A DNA stretch of 34,789 bases from Streptomyces montanisoli (lineage in GTDB: Bacteria > Actinomycetota > Actinomycetes > Streptomycetales > Streptomycetaceae). A model generated the notes under the pieces. That model ran no database searches. It worked only from the letters and a program-made list of their open reading frames with translations, and was not told the origin of the DNA. The stretch's first letter is position 1. Every line of letters starts with the position of its first letter. The stretch is taken from assembly GCF_017813245.1 (NCBI RefSeq), contig NZ_JAGIQL010000064.1, positions 1 through 34,789 on the forward strand, in the 5' to 3' direction. Of the stretch, positions 19,579 through 27,136 are shown in pieces. The translations under genes were made by a program, and so were the position numbers.

Positions 19579-20058
19579 TCACAGCAACAGGAACGTGGCC
19601 ACCAACTGCGCCACCCCGACCGCCGCCAGGACCAGCCCGAACCGCCCCAGCCGCATCCCGCCCGCGATCACAAGACCCGCAAGCAGCAACGCACCGCCCA
19701 ACGGCACCCACGCGTGCACGGAACCGGCCAGATCGCTGCGCACCACCTCATGCGTCCCCGGCTTCACCACCACCGGAAACCGATCCCCCTTGCGCGCCGC
19801 CACCGACTGCTCGACGGTCATGTCCGACACCGGCGCCGCGGGCCCGTCCGCGTCGAACGACCCGGCACACCTCTTGTCCCCGCACGCCGTCACCGAGAAC
19901 GTGCCGTGCTGACGCCCCTTCGACAACAGCACATGCTGCGCGTCCCCCCACGACGCGTACCCGCCGCCGACACACAACAACAGCGCCACCAGCGCCATCA
20001 CGACGGATCTGCCGGCCGATATGCCAGAACTCGAAGACATGGCCGGATCTTTGGCCAT
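19579..20058 (-). CDS. Small membrane protein of unknown function
   Basis: 159 residues. One N-terminal membrane helix (about 17-37, SVVMALVALLLCVGGGYASW), an extracytoplasmic stretch of about 75 residues with two Cys (TACGDKRCAGSF) that may form a disulfide, and two closely spaced helices at the C-terminus (HAWVPLGGALLLAGLVIAGG and FGLVLAAVGVAQLVATFLLL). This layout resembles many actinobacterial hypothetical proteins; I do not recognise a family. ATG 20058 is preceded by GGGGGTGGGG; ATG 20040 is possible. Convergent with ppc. Confidence 0.75.
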   Translation of the reverse strand: MAKDPAMSSSSGISAGRSVVMALVALLLCVGGGYASWGDAQHVLLSKGRQHGTFSVTACGDKRCAGSFDADGPAAPVSDMTVEQSVAARKGDRFPVVVKPGTHEVVRSDLAGSVHAWVPLGGALLLAGLVIAGGMRLGRFGLVLAAVGVAQLVATFLLL

Positions 20059-20108
20059 GCCCCACCCCCACGTCAAACGCCCCGCGTCCAGCTGCCCCGG
20101 CGGGGGCC

Positions 20109-20471
20109 TTACCCGGTCGGTGCGTCGCCCTGGGGGAACAGGTGCGCGATCGCCTCGGCGGCGCGATAGCCGTCGGACACCCCCTCGACCAGCGCGACCA
20201 TGGACGTCGAGTTCCTGGTGCGCAGCGGCAGGATCGCCTGGTAGTCCGGCGAGTCGTACCACTCCCGCGCCCGGGCCATGTCGGGGAACTCCAGGATCAC
20301 GACGTCGCCGCCCCAGCTCCCCTCGCACGCGGTCACCTGCCCGCCGTGCACCAGGAAGCGACCGCCGTACGGCGTGAGCGTTGCGTCGATCCGCTCGATG
20401 TACTCCGCGATGTCCCGGCCGACCTCGACGTCCCTCAGGTAACCGATCGCGTACGCGCGCGGCCCCGTCAT
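20109..20471 (-). CDS. DUF1330-family protein
   Basis: 120 residues of the ferredoxin-like (dimeric alpha-beta barrel) DUF1330 type: YAIGYLRDVEVGRDIAEYIERIDATLTPYGGRFLVHGG then GDVVILEFPDMARAREWYDSPDYQAILPLR, the family landmark. No catalytic function is established. It is the second gene of a two-gene unit: its ATG overlaps the TGA of the SnoaL-like gene by 4 bases. The unit is divergent from an XRE regulator, and both products are small-molecule-binding folds, suggesting a minor metabolic or detoxification role under that regulator. Confidence 0.86.
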   Translation of the reverse strand: MTGPRAYAIGYLRDVEVGRDIAEYIERIDATLTPYGGRFLVHGGQVTACEGSWGGDVVILEFPDMARAREWYDSPDYQAILPLRTRNSTSMVALVEGVSDGYRAAEAIAHLFPQGDAPTG

Positions 20472-20818
20472 GCCGGCACCTTGTCCAGGAAACCGCGAAC
20501 GTCCAGGACCCGGCCCGCCTCGTCCAGCACCAGTACGTCGAACCCGATCACTAGCGGCTCGGCGCCCTCGGGCCCAAGACCCCAGCGGAACCGCACCTGG
20601 CGGTGGTGGGCGTCGGCCTCGCCGACCTCGCTGAACACCAGACCCGCGAACCGCGTCTGGACCGCGTCGATGACCGCCGCGATCCCCTCGTGACCGGACA
20701 CCTCGGCCATCGGATCGGTGTAGGTCACCTCGGGAGACCAGTGCCTGGCGAGCAACTCCGCCCGCTCGTCGCCTGTCGCGTTCCAGGTGGCCAGGTACCG
20801 CTCGACAACACCGTTCAT
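20468..20818 (-). CDS. SnoaL-like / NTF2-fold protein
   Basis: 116 residues: VVERYLATWNATGDERAELLARHWSPEVTYTDPMAEVSGHEGIAAVIDAV, then FRWGLGPEGAEPLVIGFDVLVLDEAGRVLDVRGFLDKVPA, the alpha+beta-cone fold of SnoaL/NTF2-like proteins (nuclear transport factor 2 domain). Members are isomerases, cyclases or non-catalytic binders; no specific active site can be picked. ATG 20818 is followed by a normal reading frame; SD GAGAGG is upstream. It is translationally coupled to the DUF1330 gene and divergent from the XRE gene. Confidence 0.85.
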   Translation of the reverse strand: MNGVVERYLATWNATGDERAELLARHWSPEVTYTDPMAEVSGHEGIAAVIDAVQTRFAGLVFSEVGEADAHHRQVRFRWGLGPEGAEPLVIGFDVLVLDEAGRVLDVRGFLDKVPA

Positions 20819-20887
20819 GGTCGTCCTCTCCCGTTCGTCCCGATCGGCTGATGACCGAAATACTCGCCGGGACCGCCCGCCAGATCC

Positions 20888-20931
20888 ATGACCTCACAGG
20901 TCATGGCCACCCGGACACCGCCCCCTAGACT
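20888..20931. promoter_or_regulatory. Operator palindrome and leaderless -10 for the XRE regulator
   Basis: ATGACCTCACAGGTCAT (20888-20904) is a perfect inverted repeat of 7-base arms with a 3-base spacer. It lies where the -35 of the XRE gene should be. TAGACT (20926-20931) is spaced 7 bases from the ATG at 20939, the arrangement of a leaderless actinobacterial transcript. The palindrome could control both divergent units. Confidence 0.6.
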
Positions 20932-20938
20932 CACGGCC

Positions 20939-21781
20939 ATGAGCGTCGCAATCGAAGCCCCGCCGGTCGGTGCGCTGTTGAGGACCTGGCGCGAACGACG
21001 CCGATTCAGCCAGCAGGAGCTGTCCAACCGCTCGCGGGTTTCCACCCGGCACCTCAGCCGGGTGGAAACCGGCAAGGCGCACCCGACGCCGGAGATGCTC
21101 ATGCTGCTCTCCGACAACCTGGACGTGCCGCTACGGGACCGCAACCGGCTACTGCTGGCCGCCGGTTACGCGCCGCGCTACCAGGACCACCAATGGGGCG
21201 ACGCGTCGATCGAGGTCGTGATGGACGGCCTGCGCCGGCTCCTCGACGCCCACCTGCCCTACCCCGCACTGCTGCTGGACGACCACTGGGACATCGTCGA
21301 CGCCAACGCCGCCGTTGATCAGCTACTGACCGGCTGCGCGCAGAGCTTGCTGGAGCCCCCGATCAACGTGGCCCGGGTCTGCCTGCACCCTGACGGGCTG
21401 GCCCGCCGCATCGGCAACCTCGCGGAGTGGGGAAACCACCTGCTGCGGGAGGTGAGCCACCGCGCCGAGCGGACCCATGACCAGCGCCACTACGAGCTTG
21501 CCGCGGAGCTCGCCGGACACCTCGGCAAAGCCGCTGCCGCCACGCCCCGAGGGCCGGTGATCACCCTCGAAATCGACGTCGACGGCGACCCGCTCCGGTT
21601 CTTCAGCGTCTCCGCCACCCTCAGCACCGCCACCGACGCAGCCCTGGAAGGACTGCACCTGGAGACATTCCTGCCGGCCGACGACAAGACCCGAAGCCGG
21701 TACGAGCCACGATCTCGCGAGGACCGCCGCGTAGTCGCCGAAGGCGTCCCTCACGCAGGAGCACCAGGTCGTGAAGGCTGA
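20939..21781 (+). CDS. XRE-family regulator with MmyB-like ligand-binding domain
   Basis: 280 residues. The N-terminal XRE HTH is clear: GALLRTWRERRRFSQQELSNRSRVSTRHLSRVETGKAHPTPEMLMLLSDNLDVPLRDRNRLLLAAGY (about 10-77). The rest (ALLLDDHWDIVDANAAVDQLLTG ... NHLLREVSHRAERT ... PLRFFSVSATLSTATDAALEGLHLETFLPADD) is the MmyB-like PAS-type ligand-binding domain. After the usual ending (FLPADD) there are about 27 more Arg/Glu-rich residues that look non-native and overlap the convergent kinase gene by 31 bases. ATG 20939 is chosen because of a TAGACT -10 seven bases upstream (leaderless); an in-frame ATG at 20888 is inside the operator. Divergent from the SnoaL/DUF1330 unit, its probable target. 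Confidence 0.86.
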   Translation: MSVAIEAPPVGALLRTWRERRRFSQQELSNRSRVSTRHLSRVETGKAHPTPEMLMLLSDNLDVPLRDRNRLLLAAGYAPRYQDHQWGDASIEVVMDGLRRLLDAHLPYPALLLDDHWDIVDANAAVDQLLTGCAQSLLEPPINVARVCLHPDGLARRIGNLAEWGNHLLREVSHRAERTHDQRHYELAAELAGHLGKAAAATPRGPVITLEIDVDGDPLRFFSVSATLSTATDAALEGLHLETFLPADDKTRSRYEPRSREDRRVVAEGVPHAGAPGREG

Positions 21782-22806
21782 CGCCAAGTCGTCGTACCGC
21801 ACCACGGCCGGCTCTGGAACGCACGGTAGAAGTCGCCCATCACCTCGGCCACCGGCGCGTACCGGACAAGCAGCGCCGCGACCGACGCCGGCACGCCCTC
21901 CGGGCGCACTCCCCGGGCGCAGGCCCGCACGAACGCCCTGCGTTCCTCCGGTGAGTAGCCGTGGAGAGCGACGGCCAGCCAGTTCACCAGGTGCGTGACG
22001 CTGTAGCACTCGTCGTAGGTGCGGTGCTCGTCGTAGAAGTCCGTCTCGTCCTCCGCGAGTTCGAAGCGGGAGGAGATCGCGAGGCCGTAGTCGGCGAAGA
22101 AGAGCCGTCGGCCATCGGTGAGGATGTTCTGGAAATTAGCGTCGAAGTGCAGCAAACCGCGGCCGTTCATGAACGAGATACCGGCTCTCAGCTCGTCGTC
22201 CACCATGGCGCAGGCCCGCTCGGCCTCCTGAGCACCGGCTTTGATCTGAACGCCCAGCCAGTCGTGCAGGTTCTGCGGGATGTACTCCAGGAACAACAGG
22301 ATGCTCGCCGTGGACTGCTGCACGCCCTCGATCCGGCGGCGTATCGCCGCTCCGCCGCCCCAGTGGGCGACGGCCCGCTCCACATCGGCCAGTTCCTCGG
22401 GAAGGGGCTGACCGGCGTCCGGGATCACCCGCCAGTGGTACATCAGCGGGAAGCCCTCGTACTCTCCCGAGATCACCCAGTTCGTCGTCATGGTGTGCAC
22501 GGCCAGCTCCCGCCAGGCCCCGAACCCCGGGCTGCCGACGGTGCCGACGCCGTAGTGGCAGAAGGACGGGAGACCGAACACATTCGCCGTGGAGCGCACG
22601 TGCTCCGGCCGTCGTTCCAGATCCGTCAGCCGTACCTGCTTGACGAAGACCGGCGTTCCCTCGACCTCCAGCAGAACCGTCTGTCCGCCGATCCCCGACC
22701 CCAGAGGTGTGCCGGCGGCCACGAGCTCACGCAGACCGCGGTCGCTGCGCAGCGCCAGCGCTGTGGAGGCGGCACCGTGGGCCGCCAGACGAGCACCCCG
22801 GGACAT
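21751..22806 (-). CDS. Protein-kinase-fold protein, C-terminus probably frameshifted
   Basis: 351 residues. Kinase landmarks: a Gly-containing loop GSGIGGQTVLLE, the ATP-binding Lys in PVFVKQV, catalytic-loop HFDANFQN (H-x-D-x4-N) and FADYGLA in place of DFG. Several inserts and a missing APE motif place it among small-molecule or atypical kinases rather than Hanks Ser/Thr kinases. After VMGDFYRAFQSR the last 17 residues (PWCGTTTWRQPSRPGAPA) are unlike a kinase C-terminus; a single-base change near 21805-21812 would give PVVRYDDLASAF, which reads more naturally. ATG 22806 is chosen for its SD (GGAGG, 8 bases); GTG 22821 is an alternative. It follows pth by 44 bases on the same strand. Confidence 0.78.
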   Translation of the reverse strand: MSRGARLAAHGAASTALALRSDRGLRELVAAGTPLGSGIGGQTVLLEVEGTPVFVKQVRLTDLERRPEHVRSTANVFGLPSFCHYGVGTVGSPGFGAWRELAVHTMTTNWVISGEYEGFPLMYHWRVIPDAGQPLPEELADVERAVAHWGGGAAIRRRIEGVQQSTASILLFLEYIPQNLHDWLGVQIKAGAQEAERACAMVDDELRAGISFMNGRGLLHFDANFQNILTDGRRLFFADYGLAISSRFELAEDETDFYDEHRTYDECYSVTHLVNWLAVALHGYSPEERRAFVRACARGVRPEGVPASVAALLVRYAPVAEVMGDFYRAFQSRPWCGTTTWRQPSRPGAPA

Positions 22807-22850
22807 GTCAGGACCCTCCACCTGCCGCCACCCCCTTCGCGCCGCACACC

Positions 22851-23447
22851 CTACGAGTTGTACGTGGACTGCGCCCGCTCCAGGCCCTCCAGGAGCAGTG
22901 CCTCCACCGCGTCCGCCGCGCGGTCCACGAAGTAGTCGAGCTCCTTGCGCTCGGTGGACGAGAAGTCCTTCAGCACGAAGTCCGCCACCTGCATACGGCC
23001 GGGTGGCCGCCCGATCCCGAAGCGCACCCGGTGATACTCGGGGCCCATCGCCTTCGTCATCGACTTCAGCCCGTTGTGCCCGTTGTCGCCGCCACCCAGC
23101 TTCAACCGCAACGTGCCGTAATCGATGTCCAACTCGTCGTGCACCGCGACGACATGCGCCTTATCCACCTTGTAGAAGTCACGCAACGCCGACACCGGGC
23201 CACCCGACAGGTTCATGAACGACGAAGGCTTTGCCAGCACCACCCGCCGGCTCCCAGGGCCCATCGGGCCCAACCGGCCCTCCAGGACCTGCGCCTGCGC
23301 CTTCTGCGCCCGCTTGTACGAACCGCCCATGCGGCCCGCCAGCAGATCCGTCACCATGAAACCCACATTGTGGCGATTGGCCGCGTAACCCGGGCCCGGA
23401 TTACCGAGGCCCACCACCAGCCACGGTGCGGATTCGTCCGTCGTCAT
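22851..23447 (-). CDS. pth: Peptidyl-tRNA hydrolase
   Basis: 198 residues. It hydrolyses the ester bond of peptidyl-tRNA that drops off ribosomes, recycling the tRNA. Family motifs are VVGLGNPGPGYAANRHNVGF with N16 and catalytic H26, KPSSFMNLSGGPV, VVAVHDELDIDYGTLRLKLGGGDNGHNGLKSM and YHRVRFGIGRPPG. ATG 23447 has a GAGGG SD six bases upstream; an upstream TTG at 23453 is too close to that SD. It lies 147 bases downstream of rplY on the same strand. Confidence 0.95.
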   Translation of the reverse strand: MTTDESAPWLVVGLGNPGPGYAANRHNVGFMVTDLLAGRMGGSYKRAQKAQAQVLEGRLGPMGPGSRRVVLAKPSSFMNLSGGPVSALRDFYKVDKAHVVAVHDELDIDYGTLRLKLGGGDNGHNGLKSMTKAMGPEYHRVRFGIGRPPGRMQVADFVLKDFSSTERKELDYFVDRAADAVEALLLEGLERAQSTYNS

Positions 23448-23538
23448 CGCCAACCCTCGTAGCTCGTCATCCGTACACGACGCACGGAACCTGCGGGAAA
23501 CAACACGTCACGCGAAGTGAACCACCACCGGCACACGG

Positions 23539-23575
23539 ACGGGGCGGGCAGGCCCCGACGGCCCACCCGCCCCGT
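23539..23575 (-). terminator. Terminator after rplY
   Basis: Arms ACGGGGCGGG (23539-23548) and CCCGCCCCGT (23566-23575), with an additional inner GGCC/GGCC pairing in the loop. It lies 20 to 56 bases past the rplY stop, on the minus-strand transcript. Confidence 0.7.
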
Positions 23576-23594
23576 ACCGGGCGAGCGACGGAAC

Positions 23595-24188
23595 TCAGGC
23601 CTCCGCGGCCTCGTCCTCGCCCTCGGCGGACTCCTCGGCCGGCTCCTCCGCCTGCGCGGCCAGCACCTGGAGGACCACGGCCTCCTCTTCCGTCACCAGC
23701 GTCGCGCCCGACGGCAGCGTGACGTCCTTCGCCAGCACCGAGTCACCCGCGGCCAGACCCTCCACGGAAACCGTCACGGACTCCGGGATGTGCGTCGCCT
23801 CGGCCTCGACCGACAGCGTGTTCAGCACGTGCTCCAGCAGGTTCTGGCCCGGGGCGAGCTCACCCTCGGTCAGGATGTTGATCTCGACCGTGACCTTCTC
23901 GCCGCGCTTCACGGCCAGCAGGTCGACGTGCTCGATGAAGCCCTTCAGCGGGTCACGCTGCACGGCCTTCGGGATCACCAGCTCGTTGCGGCCGTCGATG
24001 TCCAGGCTCAGCAGGACGTTCGCCGTCTTCAGCGCCATCATCAGGTCGTGACCCGGCAGCGTCACGTGCACCGGGTCGGCGCCGTGACCGTAGACAACAC
24101 CGGGAACCTTGTCCTCGCGGCGGATGCGGCGGGCAGCGCCCTTGCCGAACTCGGTACGGATCTCAGAAGCGAGCTTCAGCTCAGCCAT
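23595..24188 (-). CDS. rplY: 50S ribosomal protein L25/general stress protein Ctc
   Basis: 197 residues, the long (CTC/TL5) form. N-terminal L25 domain (ELKLASEIRTEFGKGAARRIRREDKVPGVVYGHG ... VQRDPLKGFIEHVDLLAV) binds 5S rRNA. The C-terminal beta domain (VTVEINILTEGELAPG ... VLEHVLNTLSVEAEATHIPESVTVSVEGLAAGDSVLAKDVTLPSG) is that of TL5/CTC. The tail is acidic, Ala/Glu-rich (AEEPAEESAEGEDEAAEA). ATG 24188 is preceded by CGAGGAG. Upstream on the same strand is prs, 184 bases away, with no strong terminator between, so co-transcription is possible. Confidence 0.95.
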   Translation of the reverse strand: MAELKLASEIRTEFGKGAARRIRREDKVPGVVYGHGADPVHVTLPGHDLMMALKTANVLLSLDIDGRNELVIPKAVQRDPLKGFIEHVDLLAVKRGEKVTVEINILTEGELAPGQNLLEHVLNTLSVEAEATHIPESVTVSVEGLAAGDSVLAKDVTLPSGATLVTEEEAVVLQVLAAQAEEPAEESAEGEDEAAEA

Positions 24189-24372
24189 GACAGGCAACTC
24201 CTCGAAAGGTGACGGACAGAACCACTCAAACGTCACCCGGCCTCGAACAGGCCTGCTACAAGGAGCGCGCGCCGATAACGGACCACCGCACAGAATGCGG
24301 CCTCCCTCGCCGAGCGACTCCACGAGTCTACCCGGCCAGGAAGGCCGCCCAGAAATCGATCTCCGAGACCTC

Positions 24373-25350
24373 TTACACCTGCTCCTCGAAGAGGCTCGTC
24401 ACCGAACCGTCCTCGAACACCTCACGCACCGCACGCGCGATCGTCGGCGCGATCGACAGCACCCTGATCTTGTCCAGATCCAGCTCACCCGCCGTCGGCA
24501 GCGTGTTCGTCAGCACGAACTCGCTCACCCGGGAGTTCTTCAGCCTGTCCGCCGCGGGACCCGACAGCACACCGTGCGTCGCCGTCACGATCACATCCGC
24601 CGCACCGTGCGAGAACAACGCGTCCGCCGCCGCACAGATCGTCCCCGCAGTGTCGATCATGTCGTCGACCAGGACACACACCCGGCCCTCCACGTCACCG
24701 ACCACCTCGTGGACCGTGACCTGGTTCGCCACATCCTTGTCACGCCGCTTGTGCACGATCGCCAGCGGCGCGCCGAGACGGTCGCACCAGCGGTCCGCCA
24801 CCCGCACCCGGCCCGCGTCGGGCGACACGATCGTCAGCTTCGAACGATCCACCTTCGCGCCCACGTAGTCCGCCAGTATCGGCAGCGCGAACAGGTGGTC
24901 CACGGGACCGTCGAAGAACCCCTGGATCTGGTCCGTGTGCAGATCCACCGTGAGGATCCGGTCCGCACCCGCCGTCTTCAGCAGATCCGCGATCAGCCGC
25001 GCCGAGATCGGCTCACGACCCCGGTGCTTCTTGTCCTGCCGCGCATACCCGTAGAACGGGACGATCACCGTGATCGAACGCGCCGAAGCCCTCTTCAACG
25101 CGTCGATCATGATCAACTGCTCCATGATCCACTTGTTGATCGGAGCCGTGTGGCTCTGGATCAGAAAGCAGTCCGCCCCACGCGCCGACTCCTGATAGCG
25201 CACATAGATCTCGCCATTCGCGAAATCGAACGCCTTCGTCGGAACGAGCCCGACGCCCAGCTGGCCGGCGACCTCCTCCGCCAACTCGGGGTGGGCGCGG
25301 CCGGAAAAGAGCATCAGCTTCTTCTCGCCGGTCGTCTTGATCCCGGTCAC
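24373..25350 (-). CDS. prs: Ribose-phosphate pyrophosphokinase (PRPP synthetase)
   Basis: 325 residues, class I. It makes PRPP from ribose-5-phosphate and ATP for nucleotide, His and Trp synthesis. Motifs include KKLMLFSGRAHPELAEEVA, FANGEIYVRYQESARGADCFLIQSH, YGYARQDKKHRGREPISARL (ATP/flexible loop), LTVDLHTDQIQGFFDGPVDHL and the PRPP-binding loop VLVDDMIDTAGT at about 227-238. GTG 25350 follows GAGGAG at 8 bases. It lies 130 bases downstream of glmU and is part of the conserved glmU-prs-rplY-pth order. Confidence 0.96.
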   Translation of the reverse strand: MTGIKTTGEKKLMLFSGRAHPELAEEVAGQLGVGLVPTKAFDFANGEIYVRYQESARGADCFLIQSHTAPINKWIMEQLIMIDALKRASARSITVIVPFYGYARQDKKHRGREPISARLIADLLKTAGADRILTVDLHTDQIQGFFDGPVDHLFALPILADYVGAKVDRSKLTIVSPDAGRVRVADRWCDRLGAPLAIVHKRRDKDVANQVTVHEVVGDVEGRVCVLVDDMIDTAGTICAAADALFSHGAADVIVTATHGVLSGPAADRLKNSRVSEFVLTNTLPTAGELDLDKIRVLSIAPTIARAVREVFEDGSVTSLFEEQV

Positions 25351-25480
25351 AGCACAGACTCCTCAGACGTGTCGGATGCCGCCGCACCCGCACATACCAG
25401 GACCGGTACCTGCGAGCCAGCCGAATCGTGCACACACACCGTACGCGAGACCCCGGCGCCAGGCGCTGGTCAGCCCCTCG

Positions 25481-26929
25481 TCAGACGTCGTTGGCCGACC
25501 CGCCACCCGCCGCCTCCGCGGCCCGCGCCGCAGCCGAACCAGGACGCTTCCTGGCCACCCAACCCTCGATATTCCTTTGCTGGCCCCGGGCCACAGCCAG
25601 CGAACCGGGCGGAACGTCCTTCGTGATCACCGACCCGGCAGCCGTGTAGACCCCGTCCCCGACCGTGACAGGCGCCACAAACATATTGTCCGACCCCGTC
25701 CGGCAGTGCGACCCGACCGTCGTGTGATGCTTCCGCTCACCGTCGTAATTCACAAACACACTCGCAGCACCGATGTTCGTGAAATCACCGATCGTCGCAT
25801 CCCCCACATACGACAGATGCGGAACCTTCGACCCCTCACCCACCGACGCGTTCTTCAGCTCCACATACGTACCGGCCTTCGACCGCACACCCAGCCGCGT
25901 ACCCGGCCGCAGATAGGCGAACGGACCCACAGAAGCCCCCTCACCCACTACCGCGCCATCGGCCACCGTGTTGTCCACCCGCGCATCCGCGCCCACACAC
26001 GTGTCGTGCAACCGCGAATTCGGACCCACCTCCGCACCCGCGCCCACGGACGTGGAACCCGACAGCTGCGTGTTCGGATGCACCACCGCATCAGGCTCGA
26101 ACGACACCGACACATCCACCTGCACCGACGCCGGATCCACCACCGTCACACCCGCCAGCATCGCCGCCACCAGCAACCGCTCGTTCAGCAGACGCCGCGC
26201 CTCCGCCAGCTGCACCCGGTTGTTGATCCCCAGGATCTCCCGATGATCACCCGCCACCGACGCACCCACCCGATGCCCCGCCTCCCGCAGGATCCCGAGC
26301 ACATCCGTCAGGTACTCCTCACCCTGACTGTTGTCCGTACGCACCTTCCCCAGCGCATCCGCCAGCAGCCGGCCGTCGAACGCGAACACCCCAGAATTGA
26401 TCTCACGCACCGCACGCTGCGCGTCACTCGCGTCCTTGTGCTCCACGATCGCCGTCACCGCGCCGTTCGCGCCGTCACGGACGATGCGCCCGTACCCCGT
26501 CGCATCCGGCACCTCGGCCGACAGCACCGTCACCGCGTTGCGATCCGCCTCATGCGTCTCGACGAGGGCGGCGAGCGTCCCGGCGGACAGCAGGGGCGTG
26601 TCACCGCAGACCACCACCACGACCCCGTCGGGAACCGAACCCAGCTCCGACAGGCCGGTGCGCACGGCATGCCCCGTCCCGTTCTGCTCGGCCTGGTAGG
26701 CCGTCCGCACGCCCTCGAACGCGTCGGTGACATGCTTCTCGACCTGCTCGCGCGCATGCCCCACGACGACGACGAGCTCCTGCGGATCGAGCGCGCGCGC
26801 GGCGGACACGACGTGCCCGACGAGCGACCGCCCGCAGATCTCGTGCAGAACCTTCGGGGTCTTCGACTTCATGCGCGTGCCTTCCCCCGCTGCGAGGACG
26901 ACGACGGCGGCCGGGCGAGTGACGCTCAC
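25481..26929 (-). CDS. glmU: Bifunctional GlmU (GlcN-1-P acetyltransferase / UDP-GlcNAc pyrophosphorylase)
   Basis: 482 residues, both domains. The N-terminal uridyltransferase part has VVVLAAGEGTRMKSKTPKVLHEICGRSL (9-36), AEQNGTGHAV, CGDTPLL and EINSGVFAFDG. The C-terminal left-handed beta-helix acetyltransferase has hexapeptide runs (LSGSTSVGAGAEVGPNS, VGEGASVGPFAYLRPGT) and VELKNASVGEGSKVPHLSYVGDATIGDFTNIGA with the catalytic His in PHLSY. It makes UDP-GlcNAc for peptidoglycan. A C-terminal extension (RKRPGSAAARAAEAAGGGSANDV) is common in actinobacteria. GTG 26929 has an AAGGG SD 5 bases upstream. Downstream of tRNA-Gln on the same strand, with a terminator between. Confidence 0.96.
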   Translation of the reverse strand: MSVTRPAAVVVLAAGEGTRMKSKTPKVLHEICGRSLVGHVVSAARALDPQELVVVVGHAREQVEKHVTDAFEGVRTAYQAEQNGTGHAVRTGLSELGSVPDGVVVVVCGDTPLLSAGTLAALVETHEADRNAVTVLSAEVPDATGYGRIVRDGANGAVTAIVEHKDASDAQRAVREINSGVFAFDGRLLADALGKVRTDNSQGEEYLTDVLGILREAGHRVGASVAGDHREILGINNRVQLAEARRLLNERLLVAAMLAGVTVVDPASVQVDVSVSFEPDAVVHPNTQLSGSTSVGAGAEVGPNSRLHDTCVGADARVDNTVADGAVVGEGASVGPFAYLRPGTRLGVRSKAGTYVELKNASVGEGSKVPHLSYVGDATIGDFTNIGAASVFVNYDGERKHHTTVGSHCRTGSDNMFVAPVTVGDGVYTAAGSVITKDVPPGSLAVARGQQRNIEGWVARKRPGSAAARAAEAAGGGSANDV

Positions 26930-27002
26930 GGTGGGCCCTTCGGCTGTTCATGTGCTGGGACGGTCGCAGCTTAGCGGGGCGGGGTGGGCGTGGAAACGCG
27001 AA

Positions 27003-27034
27003 CGGGTCCCGGCCGCTTGAGCAGCCGGGACCCG
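27003..27034 (-). terminator. Terminator of tRNA-Gln
   Basis: A perfect hairpin, arms CGGGTCCCGGC (27003-27013) and GCCGGGACCCG (27024-27034), loop of 10 bases. It starts 11 bases past the tRNA 3' end on the minus strand and lies upstream of glmU. Confidence 0.85.
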
Positions 27035-27045
27035 AACCTCGCAGG

Positions 27046-27122
27046 CTCCCGGGGCAGGAGTCGAACCTGCGTCTTACCTGGATTCAAAGTCCAGTCGCCC
27101 CTACCGACAGAGCAACCCGGGA
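27046..27122 (-). tRNA. tRNA-Gln (anticodon UUG)
   Basis: On the minus strand the acceptor arms TCCCGGG (5') and CCCGGGA (3') pair, with G as discriminator. The anticodon stem CTGGA/TCCAG encloses the loop CTTTGAA, giving anticodon TTG, which reads CAA codons, rare in this genome. The T arm GCAGGTTCGACTCCTGC is canonical. The encoded 3' end reads G-CC-T, so the terminal A of CCA must be added enzymatically. It lies 14 bases past the stop codon of the upstream HTH protein gene and is followed by a terminator. Confidence 0.95.
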
Positions 27123-27136
27123 TCGCGTGCGACACC

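Noticed and set aside
24316..24347. Small dyads (GACTC/GAGTC, CGGCC/GGCCG) as a prs terminator
   Set aside because: Only 5-bp arms; prs and rplY may well be co-transcribed.
27046..27122. tRNA-Gln as an attachment site of an integrated element
   Set aside because: No integrase, excisionase or 3'-tRNA direct repeat is visible on either side, and flanking genes are the usual housekeeping ones.
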